Shown here one piece after another: positions 27,501 to 42,500 of a DNA stretch of 64,000 nt. The stretch's first letter is position 1. Each line of letters starts with the position of its first letter. Location of the stretch: the NCBI RefSeq assembly GCF_024868665.1, contig NC_079900.1:24067690-24131689 (forward strand). Reading direction: 5' to 3'. The stretch comes from Triplophysa rosa. Its lineage: Eukaryota; Chordata; Actinopteri; Cypriniformes; Nemacheilidae. Under the pieces are notes generated by a model that worked only from the letters and a program-made list of their open reading frames with translations, did no database searches and was not told the DNA's origin. The position numbers and the translations under genes were made by a program.

Positions 27501-30500
27501 CTGTGAAGTTGCATGTTAAAACAAGATATGTATATTAAATAAACAAAAGCAATCTACTACCTTACTGACTGACTGACTCTTCATGTCTATCAGAGTTTAG
27601 GAACTGGTTGTGCTAAACATACTGTATTGGGAAATTATGATTCTGACAAAATAAAATGACTGGGGAACTGGGACCTTGCTTTTTTACAGATAACAAGAAC
27701 CCAGTCAATCCACCAAAAATGCCCCAGCTATATTTCAATTCGATCCTATGCTACTTAGAGATGTTTCTGATAAGTTAGTAGAAGGCCACATAGCTCTTTT
27801 TAGTTAAACCTTTTCTTTAAATCTCACAGAAAAGTGAATTTACAACTGGTTCTGAGGCATGGAGAAACAGGCAGGGAGCACCAAGCTGTCATTTGATAAA
27901 TAAATGAAAATAAATACAAATGTAAAAAATGGTGTTCGTGCGCTTACAAGAGTTTTTAACGTAAAAGTGTTTATTAAGATAAATGCCCTTCAAAATAAAC
28001 TCAAGAGGGCAAATATAGTATGTTTATAAATAAAAGTAAACTTCTGATCACAAGTCACAAGGTTAAATGAGAACAGCAGATGTGAGTTCTCTACCTGAGC
28101 GGACCTACAGTACTTGAATATTATCTGCTCTCTGACCCTGATTCAGTCTTATCCACAGCTTCAGTTCAGGCATGTTTAAAGGACTTTTGTTTACGTGTCT
28201 TTATAGCAATGCCATAAAAGAAAGATTAGGGCATGTGAAGCATGAAGCACTGAGCCCTGTCCATCCAACATTTTCCTACTAATAAAAACGCTATTTTGGG
28301 CCGGGTTATTGCCTTATGGTGACGCTCACGTGGAGGGTTCAATAAACCTGCTTGCATCATCCTAATTCTATTCTATTTTTGAAAAAAAATCTTACAGGAT
28401 AAGGATTTTCAGCGTTTGCCTTAGAGTAAATAATTTGTGATTTTTCAACTTTGGTTTATGGAGTGCCCAACAACAAGTTTACGTACATACATGGTGTAAA
28501 AACACTTTCGTTTTCTAATAATAGGCAGTTATTATTACCTTATTTCTTGACTGACTCTCAAGTGATTCGTTCAAGGAATCATCTGTCTAATCCCCTCCTT
28601 TCTGTCAGCCTACTCTGATCTGATTGGTCAGATGGTCTAGTCTGCTGTGATTGGTCTACCGCGTGCAGTGTCGCAAATGGAACGTAGGTGGACATTACAC
28701 TGAGTGACGCAAATCTGTCCATTTTTGAGTCGACTCCATTTTTCCCAAGTTATTCGTTCACTTTCGGCTTTACAACTTGGCAGACTGCTTACATTCACAC
28801 ACAGCAACATTACACACTGCATGAAATGTCTTTTTAAGGACATTATAATATTTACTCTTTAATAAAAAGCTGTTTTTGCCAATAAACTATAAATATTTTG
28901 CCATGTTTTAAATGATCGATTAAAGTTCAATAACGCATTCATTAAAGCGATACTTCAGCCATGAATCTAAATTTCCCCATGTTTTACTCACCCTCAAGGC
29001 ATCCTAAGTGAATGTGACTTTCTTCTTGAAGAATAATGCAGTCGGAGTTATAATACCACGTATCCTTTTACTTCCAAACGGTAGAATGGGAGTGAATGGG
29101 GGGCAATTTTTTGAAGCTACAAAAAGTGCATCCATCGATCAAAGAACGGCTCGACGCGGCTCCGTGGTCTTATCAAAGGTCTTCTGAAGCGAATCCATGC
29201 GTTTGTTTAAGAGAAATATCCATATTGACAGCGCTATTAACGATAATGTCTAACATTCAGTATTCTTCAGCTACACGCCAACGAGAGGCTTCGCTTCGAT
29301 TCGCTTCAGAAGATTATTAACTTAGGATGCCTTGAGGGTGAGTAAAACATGGGGCAATTTTGATTCATGGCTGAAGTATCGCTTTAAGGTATAATAGCTA
29401 GTTTATTCCTGCATCATCAAATCATATTCACTGAACATGAATTGGAGCCATTAAACATTCAAGTCAAAAGGATAAGTAAGATACTGATTTAATTATCCCA
29501 GATAAAAAAATTACACACATTATATGACTCGGTGCCTCACTTAGTTAATAAATAAACTGTTGATTTGTTTTATCTGCCTTTTTCATGCTACTGTATATCC
29601 AATGTGCCAATGTTTTTTTATTTGATCAAACACCAGCTGACACAACCGCAAATAATTACTCCACAAATCCTTTATTTAGTATAATATAGATTAGGGATGT
29701 AACAATATAAAAATCTCACTGTACGATAATACCTCGGTATAAAGCTCACGGTACGAATGTTTATTGCGATATTTGAGATTACAAATGATGACTTGGAAAC
29801 GTGCCATAAGCATCCTCTTTTCTTTATCCTCTAATCATAACTGTTGCTTAGAGGTATGAGTTCTAGTATGAGATGGGTCAAATGACCTAAACATTTTTTC
29901 ACATAAAACTTTTTTATTTGAATACTTACTGATTAGTCTTCAACAGTATTTGAAATTTCAGTTAGGCTAATAGTTTTTATATCATTATCTTATTTATTGA
30001 GAAAAAACAACAAACAAACAAATAACTAGACAATATTATTTATTTATTACTTTTCAGGTGGGGACAGTGAAAATTTTAGCAGGGCCAGTAAAAAAAATCC
30101 ATAGCATTGAGCCCTGCATCCCTAATATACAGTCCTCTAAACTTTGTTTAGCTGTTTTTGCATTCAGCTGTGGCAGTAGAAGCTGAGTTGAAGCTGTGAT
30201 GGGATGTGATGTGATGGGAGGACAGTGTTTGATCGCGGAGCTGCTGTAGGTGCCACCCAGTCAGTCACAGAAACGTCCACTGCTAAGAACAAAAGCTGCA
30301 GGCAGGGTGCGGTGGACAATGACTACAGAGATATTACAGTGACATGAGCAAAGCTTTACAGTACTCAGTTACTCTGTGATACAATAGATCACCCAACGCT
30401 TCGCTATTATCAAAGACAACAACAGCAAACATTCCAACTATACAATGAGCATGAAACAGAAAACTGGTGCGTCTGCAATGAATCAAAAGTCACTGCCTTC

Positions 30501-33500
30501 AGCCACACCACTTCTACGTTGATTTTCATAGCACAGAATCAGCACAGAGTACTAGGACAATATACAGTAGCATGAGCCATGAGAGACTGACCTAGAATGC
30601 ATTAACAGCAACGTTTTAAAAAATGACATTAAAAGAAAGTAATTGTATTAAACTGCTACTAGTGATAATTGAATGTGCAAAGCCATATTCTACATGCTAT
30701 ATCAGTGTTTCCCAATCATTGACGAGACTATGGCGACCCGCCATAGACTATTTTGTTCCGCCACAGTCTTAAAACGAGCCAAATTGTTTTTCTTACAACA
30801 ACATAATTTTGTAACGTTGAATTCTGCACCGCTGTTTCGTTGTTGTGCCATTGTTCACTTCTAAAAATGCGTCCCCCTCTCTGTTGCTTCAGCGCAATGT
30901 GCGCAGCACACACACAGACACATACTGTACACACGAACGCACGCTCGCTCGCTACTGTTTCAGCTTTCGCGGTTGAAACACAGACACGTGAACTGGCCAG
31001 GATTTAAGACGTCGCCAAGCCATACGGAATACAACATCGTTTGAGGGAATTAAAATCTAATGTTTCAGTATTCACTGCAGTTATCCACAGTACAAACATG
31101 ATTTTATCAGTGTACGACAGAGCAAACAGATAGCATTACCTCATGGCGTTAACATCATTATGTTTAGCTTCAGCATCATATTATTTCCAGCTAAAATAGC
31201 AGTCTGCATATAGGGACATTTGACATACACCATTTCTGTCATTTAAAATGAGCAGCGCGTCTACACAACGGAGCTGTACGCAGCACGCGCATCTTTTGCC
31301 GCTATATCTCTAATATCCGTCCTTATTTAGCGCCAAAAGCACTTCGTTTAACCTTTTCCAAATCGCCAAAATAGTTCCGTTTTGTTTTTAATGGCAAATT
31401 ATTCAGGTTTCGTTTCATTTCGATATTAAGTTAATTTAGAAAAATGTTTGGAGTATTTTTTGTTTGTGGCTCACGTGCAGAATGCATAGTTTGATAGCCA
31501 AATGTGCTGGAGCACGAATTTGAATTAATGATGTGAATGACACTGTTTAAATTGTTAAAATAGTTTAGAATAAATAAACAGTTAAAAAGTTATATTTCGT
31601 TTCGTTGCTTTATTAGGTTAGAAAAATGTTTTGAGTATATTTGTTCGTTGCTCAGGCACAGAACGTAGTTTGATTGCCAACCGCCAATTTTAATGATTTG
31701 AATGCATGATGGGCATGAGTCTGCTTAAATTCCTCCTTTAGCTTCGGCTGTCGCCGTAAGAAAAATAAATTATACGGGGGCGCGCCACACACGATTACTG
31801 CTGCCCTGTGTGTCACCGTGTCCAAAACTTGTCAATATATTTGGTTTGTCGGACATCAAGCAGCGCTGCTCAGACCGGTAGGCGTGTACCGCAGGAGAAA
31901 GCGTCTGTCATTAATTGCTCTCGTGTTAGGTCTGCGCAATGCACGCATAAAGTTGAAAACATAATAAATCACAAACTTAACATTACTCTGTTGTGCTGAG
32001 AGAGTGTGCGCTTTTCTTACGGGTTAACGCTAAACAGTCGCCGCATCATAATAATGTATGAATGCTCTGGTCCGGATAGTAAAGTGATAGGCCTACTGCC
32101 ATGCGGGGGAGTGGGACAATGGCACTGTGAAAAAGGCCTGATGCCCAGCCTGCGTTTTAATATATGGCAATATATAAATTAGTTCAACTGTTAAACACTT
32201 TTTTGCTTCATTTTTTGATGGCTCATGCTCTACATGTTTTTGACTTTTTTTGTTTGTGAACTCTCATTTTACCATGTGTTGTCCCTATTTATATCTATGG
32301 TGCCAATGATTAAATTACTACTACAGCTATTGTATTCTTATAGATTGAGTCACTTAATTTTGCTCTTAAAATGCACCAGATTGCAGCATTTACCTTTAAA
32401 ATATGCTACATTTTCTTACGGGGGAGCATGTCCCCGGACCCCCCTAGAGGAAAATATGTTTAGCCCCCATAGTCTCAAAAAATTCAGTGGGAAACACTGT
32501 ATATATTAATATAAACTATTGGGGGATTCCGATACTTGAATTAAATCTGACAAAAAACATGCATAGTATACCATAGTTTATACACACAAGGTACACCAAA
32601 GTCTGTTTTATGGATGTTGTGCCACTTAGCGGCCATGTTTGCAACGCCTCTGGGCATTTATTTGTCATAGCAAGACCACAGTCATGTCTCATTGAATTGG
32701 GAAAGACAGGCAGGACTGTACAGTGCTGCACATGCAACAAAAAATCTGTCTGTGCCAGTGTAGCATGCGTGCGATACAGTTTTGCACATGTTTTAGACAG
32801 AGCCGCTTGTTTGTGTGAGGTGTAAATCAATGGTGCACCTCTATTTTTTCACTGGTTTTTGCGTTTACAACTTGCGTTTTCCTGCTGCACTGAGTCCATA
32901 TTTAGATCCCTGTGATGTCACCTGCTTGTTTTGCTTGAATGAGCTGCATGCATTTGTCTGCTTCTCTGTGTGAGGATATGAACACATGAACTCCTCGAGC
33001 TGATCTGAGAGTTTATTTCATAAGCATTTCACTGTTAGAGAAAAGATATCATCAACCACACAAACTTTGCGACGACTCGTCAAAATAAAAGTCTGATAAA
33101 CTTGAACATCCAGATTAAAAACACTATATTGTATTATAATATTTACTATAATAAATAGTATTCTAGCAGTAAATTGATAAACTATAAACACTATATATAA
33201 GAGTATATTTATATTTATATTTACTAAAGTAATATTTAATATACAGTATATAGTATAAAATAATATATAAAAAAACACCGAATTTTACTGCAGTTTAGCA
33301 TAGTAAATAAAATACTGCATACTACAGTATGTGGACAAATATATAATTACTGTATAGTAGGGCTGAAACGATTCCTCGAGTAACTCGAGTAATTCGAATA
33401 CAAAAAATCATCGAGGCGTTTAATCCATTTAACTACAATACACACGGAGCACTGCGTTTCCCCATGGACCATTATTACTAACGCACAGCCCGCTAAACTC

Positions 33501-36500
33501 TATTCATGTTACAGGGCTCTCAAGTCTCACGCATTCACCGTGAGACACACGCATTTTAGTCTGTTCACACATTCACACGTATTTCTCATGCTGATATATA
33601 AGTGATAGCTTATTGAAATGGTGAACTGCTATTTTACTTGGTTTTAGTCTATTTTGCGAGTGAAACTTGTTTTCAGGCTGCATTGAGTCCATAAAACTAG
33701 ATTCAGACTAGTGGATGCCAAATCCTGTTATTTACACATGTCATCTGGCTGTTCTGCGTGTCTGAGTGAATGAACTGCACAGTTTAACGTGCTACACGAG
33801 TGATGCTCATACATTTGTCTGCGTCTGCACTTTATGAGGACATGAACACATGAACTTCATCTCCAGAGTTGCTCTGAGAGTTTATTTCAGAACATTTTGC
33901 TGAGTGAAGCTAACACACTAAAAAATAAGCGTCTTCCGACGACCTGCCAAAATAAAAGTCTGGTTAACTCTGTATTTTTATGTGGACAAATATATTACTA
34001 ATTTAGATAAACTAAATGCATGATGCATAAACTGAAATTAGTTGTTTACCTTTGAAATTATTCTTTCTATTTTTATTAATGTTTCTTATTTATACATTTG
34101 TATTAGGCCTATATTGCATTTTGAATGTAATATGGCAATGGAATGTACTAAATGGGTTTAGTTTTCACAGATATTAATGTATGCAATTTCAGCAATAAAT
34201 GTACATTTTTCTAAAAAGGAATCAAATTAGTTGTTCATTTTAAGAGACCCGTCTTATTTTCTCTTGTATATTTAGTATTGCTCTTTAATAAAGAAAAAGT
34301 ACTTATTATCCGAATACCCGATTAATCGATGGAAAATCAGTAGAATACTTGATTACTAAAATAATCGATAGCTGCAGCCCTACTGTATAGTAAAAGAATG
34401 GAAAACATAGAACTCCGAAAAATTTAAACGGAAAAAAGGAACTTGGGAAAAACAGCCCTAATTTGCCCAACTGTAACATTAATGTCCTTCATCCGTTACC
34501 TGACTATTTATGTGATAAACTACGCATAAATATTTTTATGTGTATATTTTTTCTAATATAACAGCAGTTTTATACTTTTTGCCTGTGCTACAAAACTTTA
34601 AACCTCTGTAAAAAAAAGTTAACGTATAGCCCTGACAGGTATTTCTAAAATCACAATAAAATAGCATATCTTTAACCAACAAACAAACCTGACATCGAAC
34701 CTGAAACCTGAAGTCTTTATCGACTGATGATTGGCTCTTTTAACTATAATGTGGGAGTTCCTTCGCAAGAGCGGCCACCCGGAGCGTTGCATTCTCTCAC
34801 CATTCATAGTAATGGTAGTTGTGCATCTTCATCATATCTATACTAGCTAGTATGCAACAGATATTATACAATCAGTGCCATTGCGATTCATCACAATGCA
34901 TTGAATCTCACAGATTCATCTCAATGCGCACTGCAATATGGGTAGGTTCCTGAGACTCAGCTATTCAAGAAATCATTCAGAATCAGAATTTAGTCTGAAC
35001 TAACCATTTTATAAACAAAAGACGTCAAAGATGATGAACGTATGGATGTGCGTATTAGAGATCACTGACAGCAACTGACCTCCTCCACAATCCACTCTCT
35101 AACCCAAGGCTGATATGGCTGTTAATGTGTGTGTGTTTTGACTGCTGCTCTGTGGACAGCCTTGCTAAGCACAGTTCAAACAACACATGAAGATAAAGGT
35201 CACCAGAACGCTCTGGTAAAAAGCTTCCTTTGTGGCACCAGCGAGGGAGTGTGTGTGTTTGTGTATGTGTGTTGGACAGCCACAGTTACACAAATCAGGC
35301 CAGAGGGGGGTAGACACTAAAGCAGGTGACACGACAGCACGTGTCAAATAAACAAGATCAAATAAGAACATATTCTTTTTATGGCACTCTTAAATGTGTG
35401 ACAATTTGTATTCAATGTAATCATGCAAGCATTTAGACAGAAAGTAAGAGATTTACTTATGCCGAAAACAGTGTTTATTGTCTAAAATAATGCATTTTTT
35501 TCTCCCTGTAGGTGGTGCTAGAGGGTTCTGGAGTATGAACACAAACAACAGCTTTTCGTAAAAGCTTGCTGGGTTGAAGTCTGTTGTTATTGAAAGTATA
35601 AACTTATTTTAACCATCACTTCCAAGCTTATGATGCTTTGATTAGATATTTCTTCACTGACAGCATGCCCGGAAAAATGCTAGCATATAAAAACATGCGC
35701 ATATGTGTCTCAAACGTTGAATACAAATAACTACAACAGTGAGTTATACTCACTTACTTTTGTTCACTGTTTATTGACTGATATTAATAGCAGTGCATGC
35801 TTGCATGAGGAGTTTGGCCATTATCTGAAGTCTGTTTATATAAGCCTTATTGTTTGTTGACTTCATGTTGACTTTATCTGATACTGTCACTAGAGAAAAG
35901 GGAAAAATCTGTTTTAATACAAATCCTGGACTTGACATTTATGACGAGCAACTGTTGATGAATAAATGCTCTTATTACATGGCTCGTTGTAATGCTTGAT
36001 TCTGATTGGCCAGTCGCGACACTTGCAGGTTCGTTATTCCCAGATAACAACCGCTCAAAACAAATAACACACGGTAACCCGGATGCAGCAAATGTTTTTT
36101 GTCAGTTTTTTTTTACAAATTAAATGTAAATATGTCTTTTAATAACATATATGAGATTATATTTACAAATGATTAAACCAAATTGCCTGTTTGTGACATT
36201 TGAACGTCGTTTCTGAACTTAAAACCAAAAGTAAAAGGCTTTTCCTCTGCATTTGGTAAAAATGAGCTAATAAAATATTTCAAATTCACATTTCATGTCC
36301 AGTTTTTTTCACATGTGGCAAGAAGCCATGTAATAGTCGGAATAATGTACAAGCAGCCGGCTGTTATTGCGAAATAAGCCCCTTCAGTGTGATACTGTCT
36401 GGCCTTATTTCTGCGATAACAACCAGCTGCCTGTACATACTTATCATACTTGCTATGTAACAGTATTTACTTGACATTGTTTATACTTTAGTAGGATATA

Positions 36501-39500
36501 GAGGATTTCAAAAAAATGTAATATTTTGTTTCGCCTGCCTGATTGTGAGCCACTGGGAGTCTCTTCTTCTTCTAGGGTTTGCTTACTGTTAAATAAACGC
36601 CATACCAAGCTCATGTACTCGTAATGACACACCGATACCAAAGACCGATACCTCACGTGACATACATAGAGCCCTATGATTTCCGCAATGCGCAAAACGC
36701 GGACAGAATCCAGGCATTTCCTAACAAGAAATTAGCGCTGAACAGCTAACAGCTAACGCAATTCAGATACTGTTTAAATATGTATTCTGCTTGTTTTGCA
36801 TGACTGTGTGTGAAAGAGTGGTGCGGTTGCGTGTACTGAACGCATTGTGCTTGTGGAGCTTTCAGTGCCAGCGTTTCACTGCACGAGGACACGAACACAT
36901 AAACAAACACCATTTGAGGCGATCCGTCAAAATAAAAGTCCGGTTAACGCTCTTTGCGGCGTCCCGTCAAAATAAAAGTCCGGTTGACTTGAACAAGTTA
37001 TAATACACTCACATTTTACCACACCACCCCCCTTAAATTTTTTATAATTTGACCACAGAGTATATTGTTTACTTTAGTAAACTGAAGTAAATGTGCTAGT
37101 AAAATTGTGCTACTTATCATAAAAAATAGAACTTGATTAAAAAGTAGTACTTAAATTTAAGTAGACCTAAAAACAAAAGAAAAAAAGAAAATGTACCAGT
37201 AAGATACTGGTTTATTAACATTATTGTACATTATACAGGCATCGGTTATAGGTATCGGCGAGTCCAAAAAAATAAATAAAAAATATCGGTACTCGTACTC
37301 TGTCTTTAAAAATGGTATCGGTGCATCCCTAACAATAACATTGGAATGCATATATTTTGTATCGCCTGGGAAGCTCTATTATGCCAATAGACGAGTAAGA
37401 AACATAATAAAATCAAACTTCTTCATATGAATCACACATTTTTTCCCCAACCACAGTTATAGAGATCACCAATGATAAACTGAACTGACTTGAAGTCTAG
37501 TGCCCTGATGCACCAGGATAAGCAGATGGACACGTCACACCAGAAACACAGCGGCTGATTTGCATCTTCTCTTGCTGCGGTTCAATCCTGCTTTGTTTAT
37601 GTGTTCTTCCCACAGAACAACATGATACCTGGCAACAGGTGAGATAAACTAAACCGAACGCTCCTAACAAAGTGAAGAATGTCTGACAATACCACCACTG
37701 GCATAGATGAATGAGGGGAGATATACCCTGTAAATAATGAAAATGAGAAATATAATGCAAAGAGAGTTTTTTCGTGCTGTAAACTATCATTTAAGAGTGC
37801 AACAGGAGCGAGCTGAGTTATGTCACGCTACGTCTCGAGGAAGTTTTCAGGGAGCTGCCAGAGGCAATTCAGAAACCACAGCAGACAAGTATACAAATTC
37901 ACATCTCTGTCTCTCACGCTCACAGAGACTCTCTAAGTCACTAAAAAAGGGACAGGTGGAATCATATTCCAACAAACATGCTTGGATGACGTGTCCAGAC
38001 ATCAAAGCCAGATGGGAAGCACAGAAGGAACTCAATTTGGTCGGATGCACTCATATATGCTTTATATCTAGTTATTACACGGCTCGTTGGAATGCCCGGT
38101 TCTGATTGGCCAGTCGCGACATTTGCAGGTTCGTTATTCATTTTGGATATTTCGTATATCCTTTTGATAGGTACAGTTTAATATTACACAAAAAATAAAT
38201 AAATATGTCTTTTAATAACATGTATGACATTATATTTACAAGTGATTCAACCAAATTACCTGTTCGTGACACTTGAACGCCATTTCTTACCTTAAAACTG
38301 AAAGTAAGCGGCTTTTCCTCGTGGAAGGTCTGCATTCGGTAAAAAATGAGCTTATAAATGTCCAGTTTTTTTCTCATGTGGCAAGTAGGCGTGTAATAAG
38401 CGGGATAATGTACAGGCAACCGATTGTTATCGCAGAAATAAGCCCCTTCAGTGTGATACAAGACCCTCCGCTTCTCGTAGGGTCCCGATCACACTTTCGG
38501 GCCTTATTTCTGCGATAACAACCGGCTGCCTGTACATTATCCCTTACATAGGATAGCATTCTTTATCTATCCTAAGATCTTGAATCCTGCAGTGTGATGA
38601 TTTATCTTGCAATGTGATAGAACATGGTTTCAAGTGTTGGATCACAATACTTCCTAGGTGCATTTACATCTGGCTATTATTGTGGTCAAATGGTATTTGG
38701 CTGGGACTGACTGCGACCTGAGCGCTAAACACACGTTAACAACAGCAACAAAGCCACCAAAGACGCTTTTCAACGAGAAGCTGGCGATTTGAGGTGACAA
38801 ATATTTCTTCTTATGCAATTACTTGTTAGGTATCGGTTGCACTAATAGGTTTCATTCAAACCCATGTCAAAGTAACGTCTACAGTGGCTTGCAAAAGTAT
38901 TCATCCCCCTTCATTTTATTCACATTTTGTTATGATACTGCCTTATCTTAAACTACTTTAAATGATTATTTTTTTTACATTAATCTACACTCCATGCACA
39001 AAACAAAAAACTGATTTTTGATAGCTTTGCAAATTTATTAAAAATAAAAAACAAAAATAAGTACATTGCATAAGTATTCATACCCTCAACTCAGAAAATG
39101 GTTATAGCGCCTTTACAGACTCAAATCTTTTTGGGTATGATGTGAAAAGCTTTACACATCTGCATTTGGCAATTTTCTGTCATTCTTCTCCTCAGATCCT
39201 GAGGCAGATCCGAGCAGTGCTTGTTTTTCTCCAGACATGATGCATGAATCTGAGATTCATCAGACCAGAGTATCTTGTTTCTGACGGTTTGAAAGATTAG
39301 CTGAAGTACGTTTTTGCATATTTCAAGTTTCCATGTGTCTTCACTGAGCAAAGGTTTGAGTCTGGCCACTAAGCCATAAAGCCCAGATTGGTGGAGTGTT
39401 GCAGTGATGTTTGTCCTTGTGTAAGTTTCTCCCATCTCCATTCAGCTTCTTGTTCGCTTCTACCAAGACCTTCTCCATCGATGGCTCAGTTTGGACAGGA

Positions 39501-42500
39501 GGTCAGCTCAAGTAAGAGATCTGGTGGTTCCAAACCTCTTTCATTGAGGATAAATGGAGGCTACATGCTTCTGTGAACCTTCAATACAGCAGATTTTTTT
39601 CAGAAGTCTTCCCCAGATCTGTGCCTTGATACAATCCTGTCTCAAAGCTCTACTGGCAGTTCTTTTGACCTCATGTCTTGGTTTTTACTTTGATATGCAT
39701 TTTCAGCTGTTGCACCCTTTATAGAGAGGTATGTGCCGCTCCAAATCATACTTATTCAATTGAATTTGGCACAGGTTAACTCCACTCGAAGTGTATAAAC
39801 ATCAACAAGCAAAACTAATGCTTCTGAGCTAAATTTCAAGTGTCCCAGAAAAGGGTGTGAATACTTATGCAATGTACTTATTTTTGTTTTTTATTTTTAA
39901 TAAATTTGCAAAGCTGTCAAAAATCAGTTTTTTGTTTTGTCATTATTGTGCATGGAGTGTAGATTAATGTAAAAAAATAATCATTTAAAGTAGTTTAAGA
40001 TAAGGCAGCAGCATAACAAAATGTGAATAAAATGAAGGGGATGAATACTTTTGCAAGCCACTGTGTAATCCACCTTTGCCCACATTTTTAGTTCGTACCT
40101 GAATTGACATGGTGACGGGATAACAATCACAATCACAACCAAATGACCTACTCTTATCTGACTTTGTGAGATGAGGACGTGTGTGTTATTCAATAAGGTG
40201 CACAGTTCCTTTCAGAGGGGGAGGAATTTTCCAGTTGCACATGTGCATTCATGCATTACTCCGCTCTTCCACGGTACCAGAACGCCTCTATGGCAGTCGC
40301 ACGTATTTGAATGATATTCCAGTGAATTCTTTTACTGTAATCAAGACTGCATTCACATTCTTGAAACGTGCAACGTCACATCAGCGTGAAACAAGAAAAC
40401 CTTGCTGGAATTTAAACACAGGGGACAACCGTGTGGGCTTAACTTAATGCGTTGTCTTTGGTGGGTCAGGTTAAAAATGAAAGGATCTCCGTCACACTGA
40501 TACCTGACCTCATAAAAGGGGAGGGGGGTTCAGGTGTGTCAATCTGTCCGTGACTCTCAAGACTATCCGATGTCGGCTCATCCGCCTGAGATCGGCTCTG
40601 GTTTCAGTCAAGCTGAGCACCCAGAACTCAAGAGGCTCCACTCGCTGAGGAACGGCCAGTGATGTGGAACGCAAGGGTTGTGCTCGGACGTTATCTGCCC
40701 AAACAGAGGCAGGTTTCTGCTTTTATCGCCTATGGATAGGAAGGGCATTGTGTTAACCTCTGAGGCGATGCCAAATGTTACGGCCCTCCAAAGAAAAGGT
40801 CAAGGAAAGGTCACCCACGCTACAATACTTAAACGTGAAGAAAATCAAATCCATCACTTTGAAGTATGAATGCTACTTAATCTTCAAGCACACACCCTTA
40901 CAGGGAAAATACGGCTTTGCTAAAAAATTCAGAGGAAAGGAACAAGTCAATCAATTACTCTAAATACATTTTCTTTATTAAGAAAAGAAAAGCAGCATTT
41001 GTCCAATAGATGTGAAACAATGAAAGCATCAAAAGCTCCACAGGACAAAAATTACATACAGTATAGTTCACGTTTAGTAGCACACATAAAAACCATGAAC
41101 TGACTGAAAGTTTAAAGGTGTTTAAACGTAAATTTCATTGTAGCGAGGAAGGCGGGACGAGAGCCGTGGGGCAGGAAGGCGGGAGGAAGGAGGGACATGC
41201 TGTCAAAGAGCCCTCGCAGCCGAGCGGCCTCGCGGTGCTGAGGAGTTCGGGCAGCGCGGACGAGGGCGTCCGCCAGCGGCTGCCCGAGATCGTGGTGCTG
41301 GAACGATGGGATTCGGTGGGGACGGAGGTGGGATGGCGGCCATGGAGGGAGCTCGGGAATGCCGGCTGCCCTCAGCCAGGAGCCATCGCAGGCCGCCAGG
41401 AGGCGGATCGGGCCGTCCACCGAACGTCCAGCACCACAGCATAGCACCGCGAGGAAGAGCCTCTCGGCTGGCTGAGGTTCGAGCGACGGCGTGTCGGGGA
41501 ACCGGACTATTATTTTTTTTTTTTTTTAACATTTAAACAATAAACTTTAATCAAAAATAAACAAACAAAAACACGGAAGTAAAAGGCCGGCAGCCACCTC
41601 ACGGTCGACTGCCGGCCACACAAACATAAATAAAACTTAACATTTCCGGGCCCGGTCCTCTCTCGTCGGCAGTCCCGTCGCTCGTCCTCTTATAGCTCCC
41701 CGTGAGGCATGCGGGACCGGTGCGCGTACAGCTGATACTCATAATCACTCACGCCACCGGCCCTGTCTTCCTGCCCCACGGCTCTCATCCCGCCTTCCTC
41801 GCTACATTCATTTATTCCGTTTTCAAGCCAGTAGGTTTGATTGAGCGTACACCATTTGACTTGACCACAAAAATATTGAATACGTTTCCTGTTTTCATGT
41901 AATTTTATTTGTAAAATAATTTGTTTTTCTCGATTAATGAATACACTTTTTTTTGCTTCTGTCTGCGATCCTTTTTTGTGACAACTATGACTGCACAAGG
42001 GCCATTTCACGCATAACACGTTTTGCATTCCACAGTGCTGCTTTTCAATTGTTTTTCTATGTACACAAGCACTAAATGGATGTTTTGGACGTCACACCTG
42101 TGTCTCGTTTCTTTTTAACTTATCACGCATGAGCACAGCTGTATGTCCATCTCAACAGTGAACCAATCAGAAGCCAGGGGCGGGTGTTTACAAAAGCGAC
42201 TGGTCGAATAGCTGAAGCATTTATATTTCTCTTTTTTAAAAAACAGATGGCTTCAAGATTGCTGTTTGCTTATTTCAGTCATGCCTTTTAATAAAGCAAA
42301 TCCCATAAAAGCGTCCTCTCCGTTTCTCTCCTGCTCTGTTCCGAGCGCTGCGTCGCACATTTTTGAACACGCTCTCTATGACCAACCTTAAACAGTACTG
42401 TGTTTTTATGACACATTTATCATATCATCAAAGATTATAACTCATGATATCTTAAACGCGATATAGAAAATGATGATAATGAAAGATTAAAAGTGTATTC

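Noticed and set aside
33018..33278. Hydrophobic 86-codon frame
   Set aside because: Arises from AT-rich TATAATATTTA words; no start context or domain.
41112..41536. Overlapping open frames of about 110 codons on both strands
   Set aside because: They lie inside the GC-rich solo LTR and are explained by its composition.
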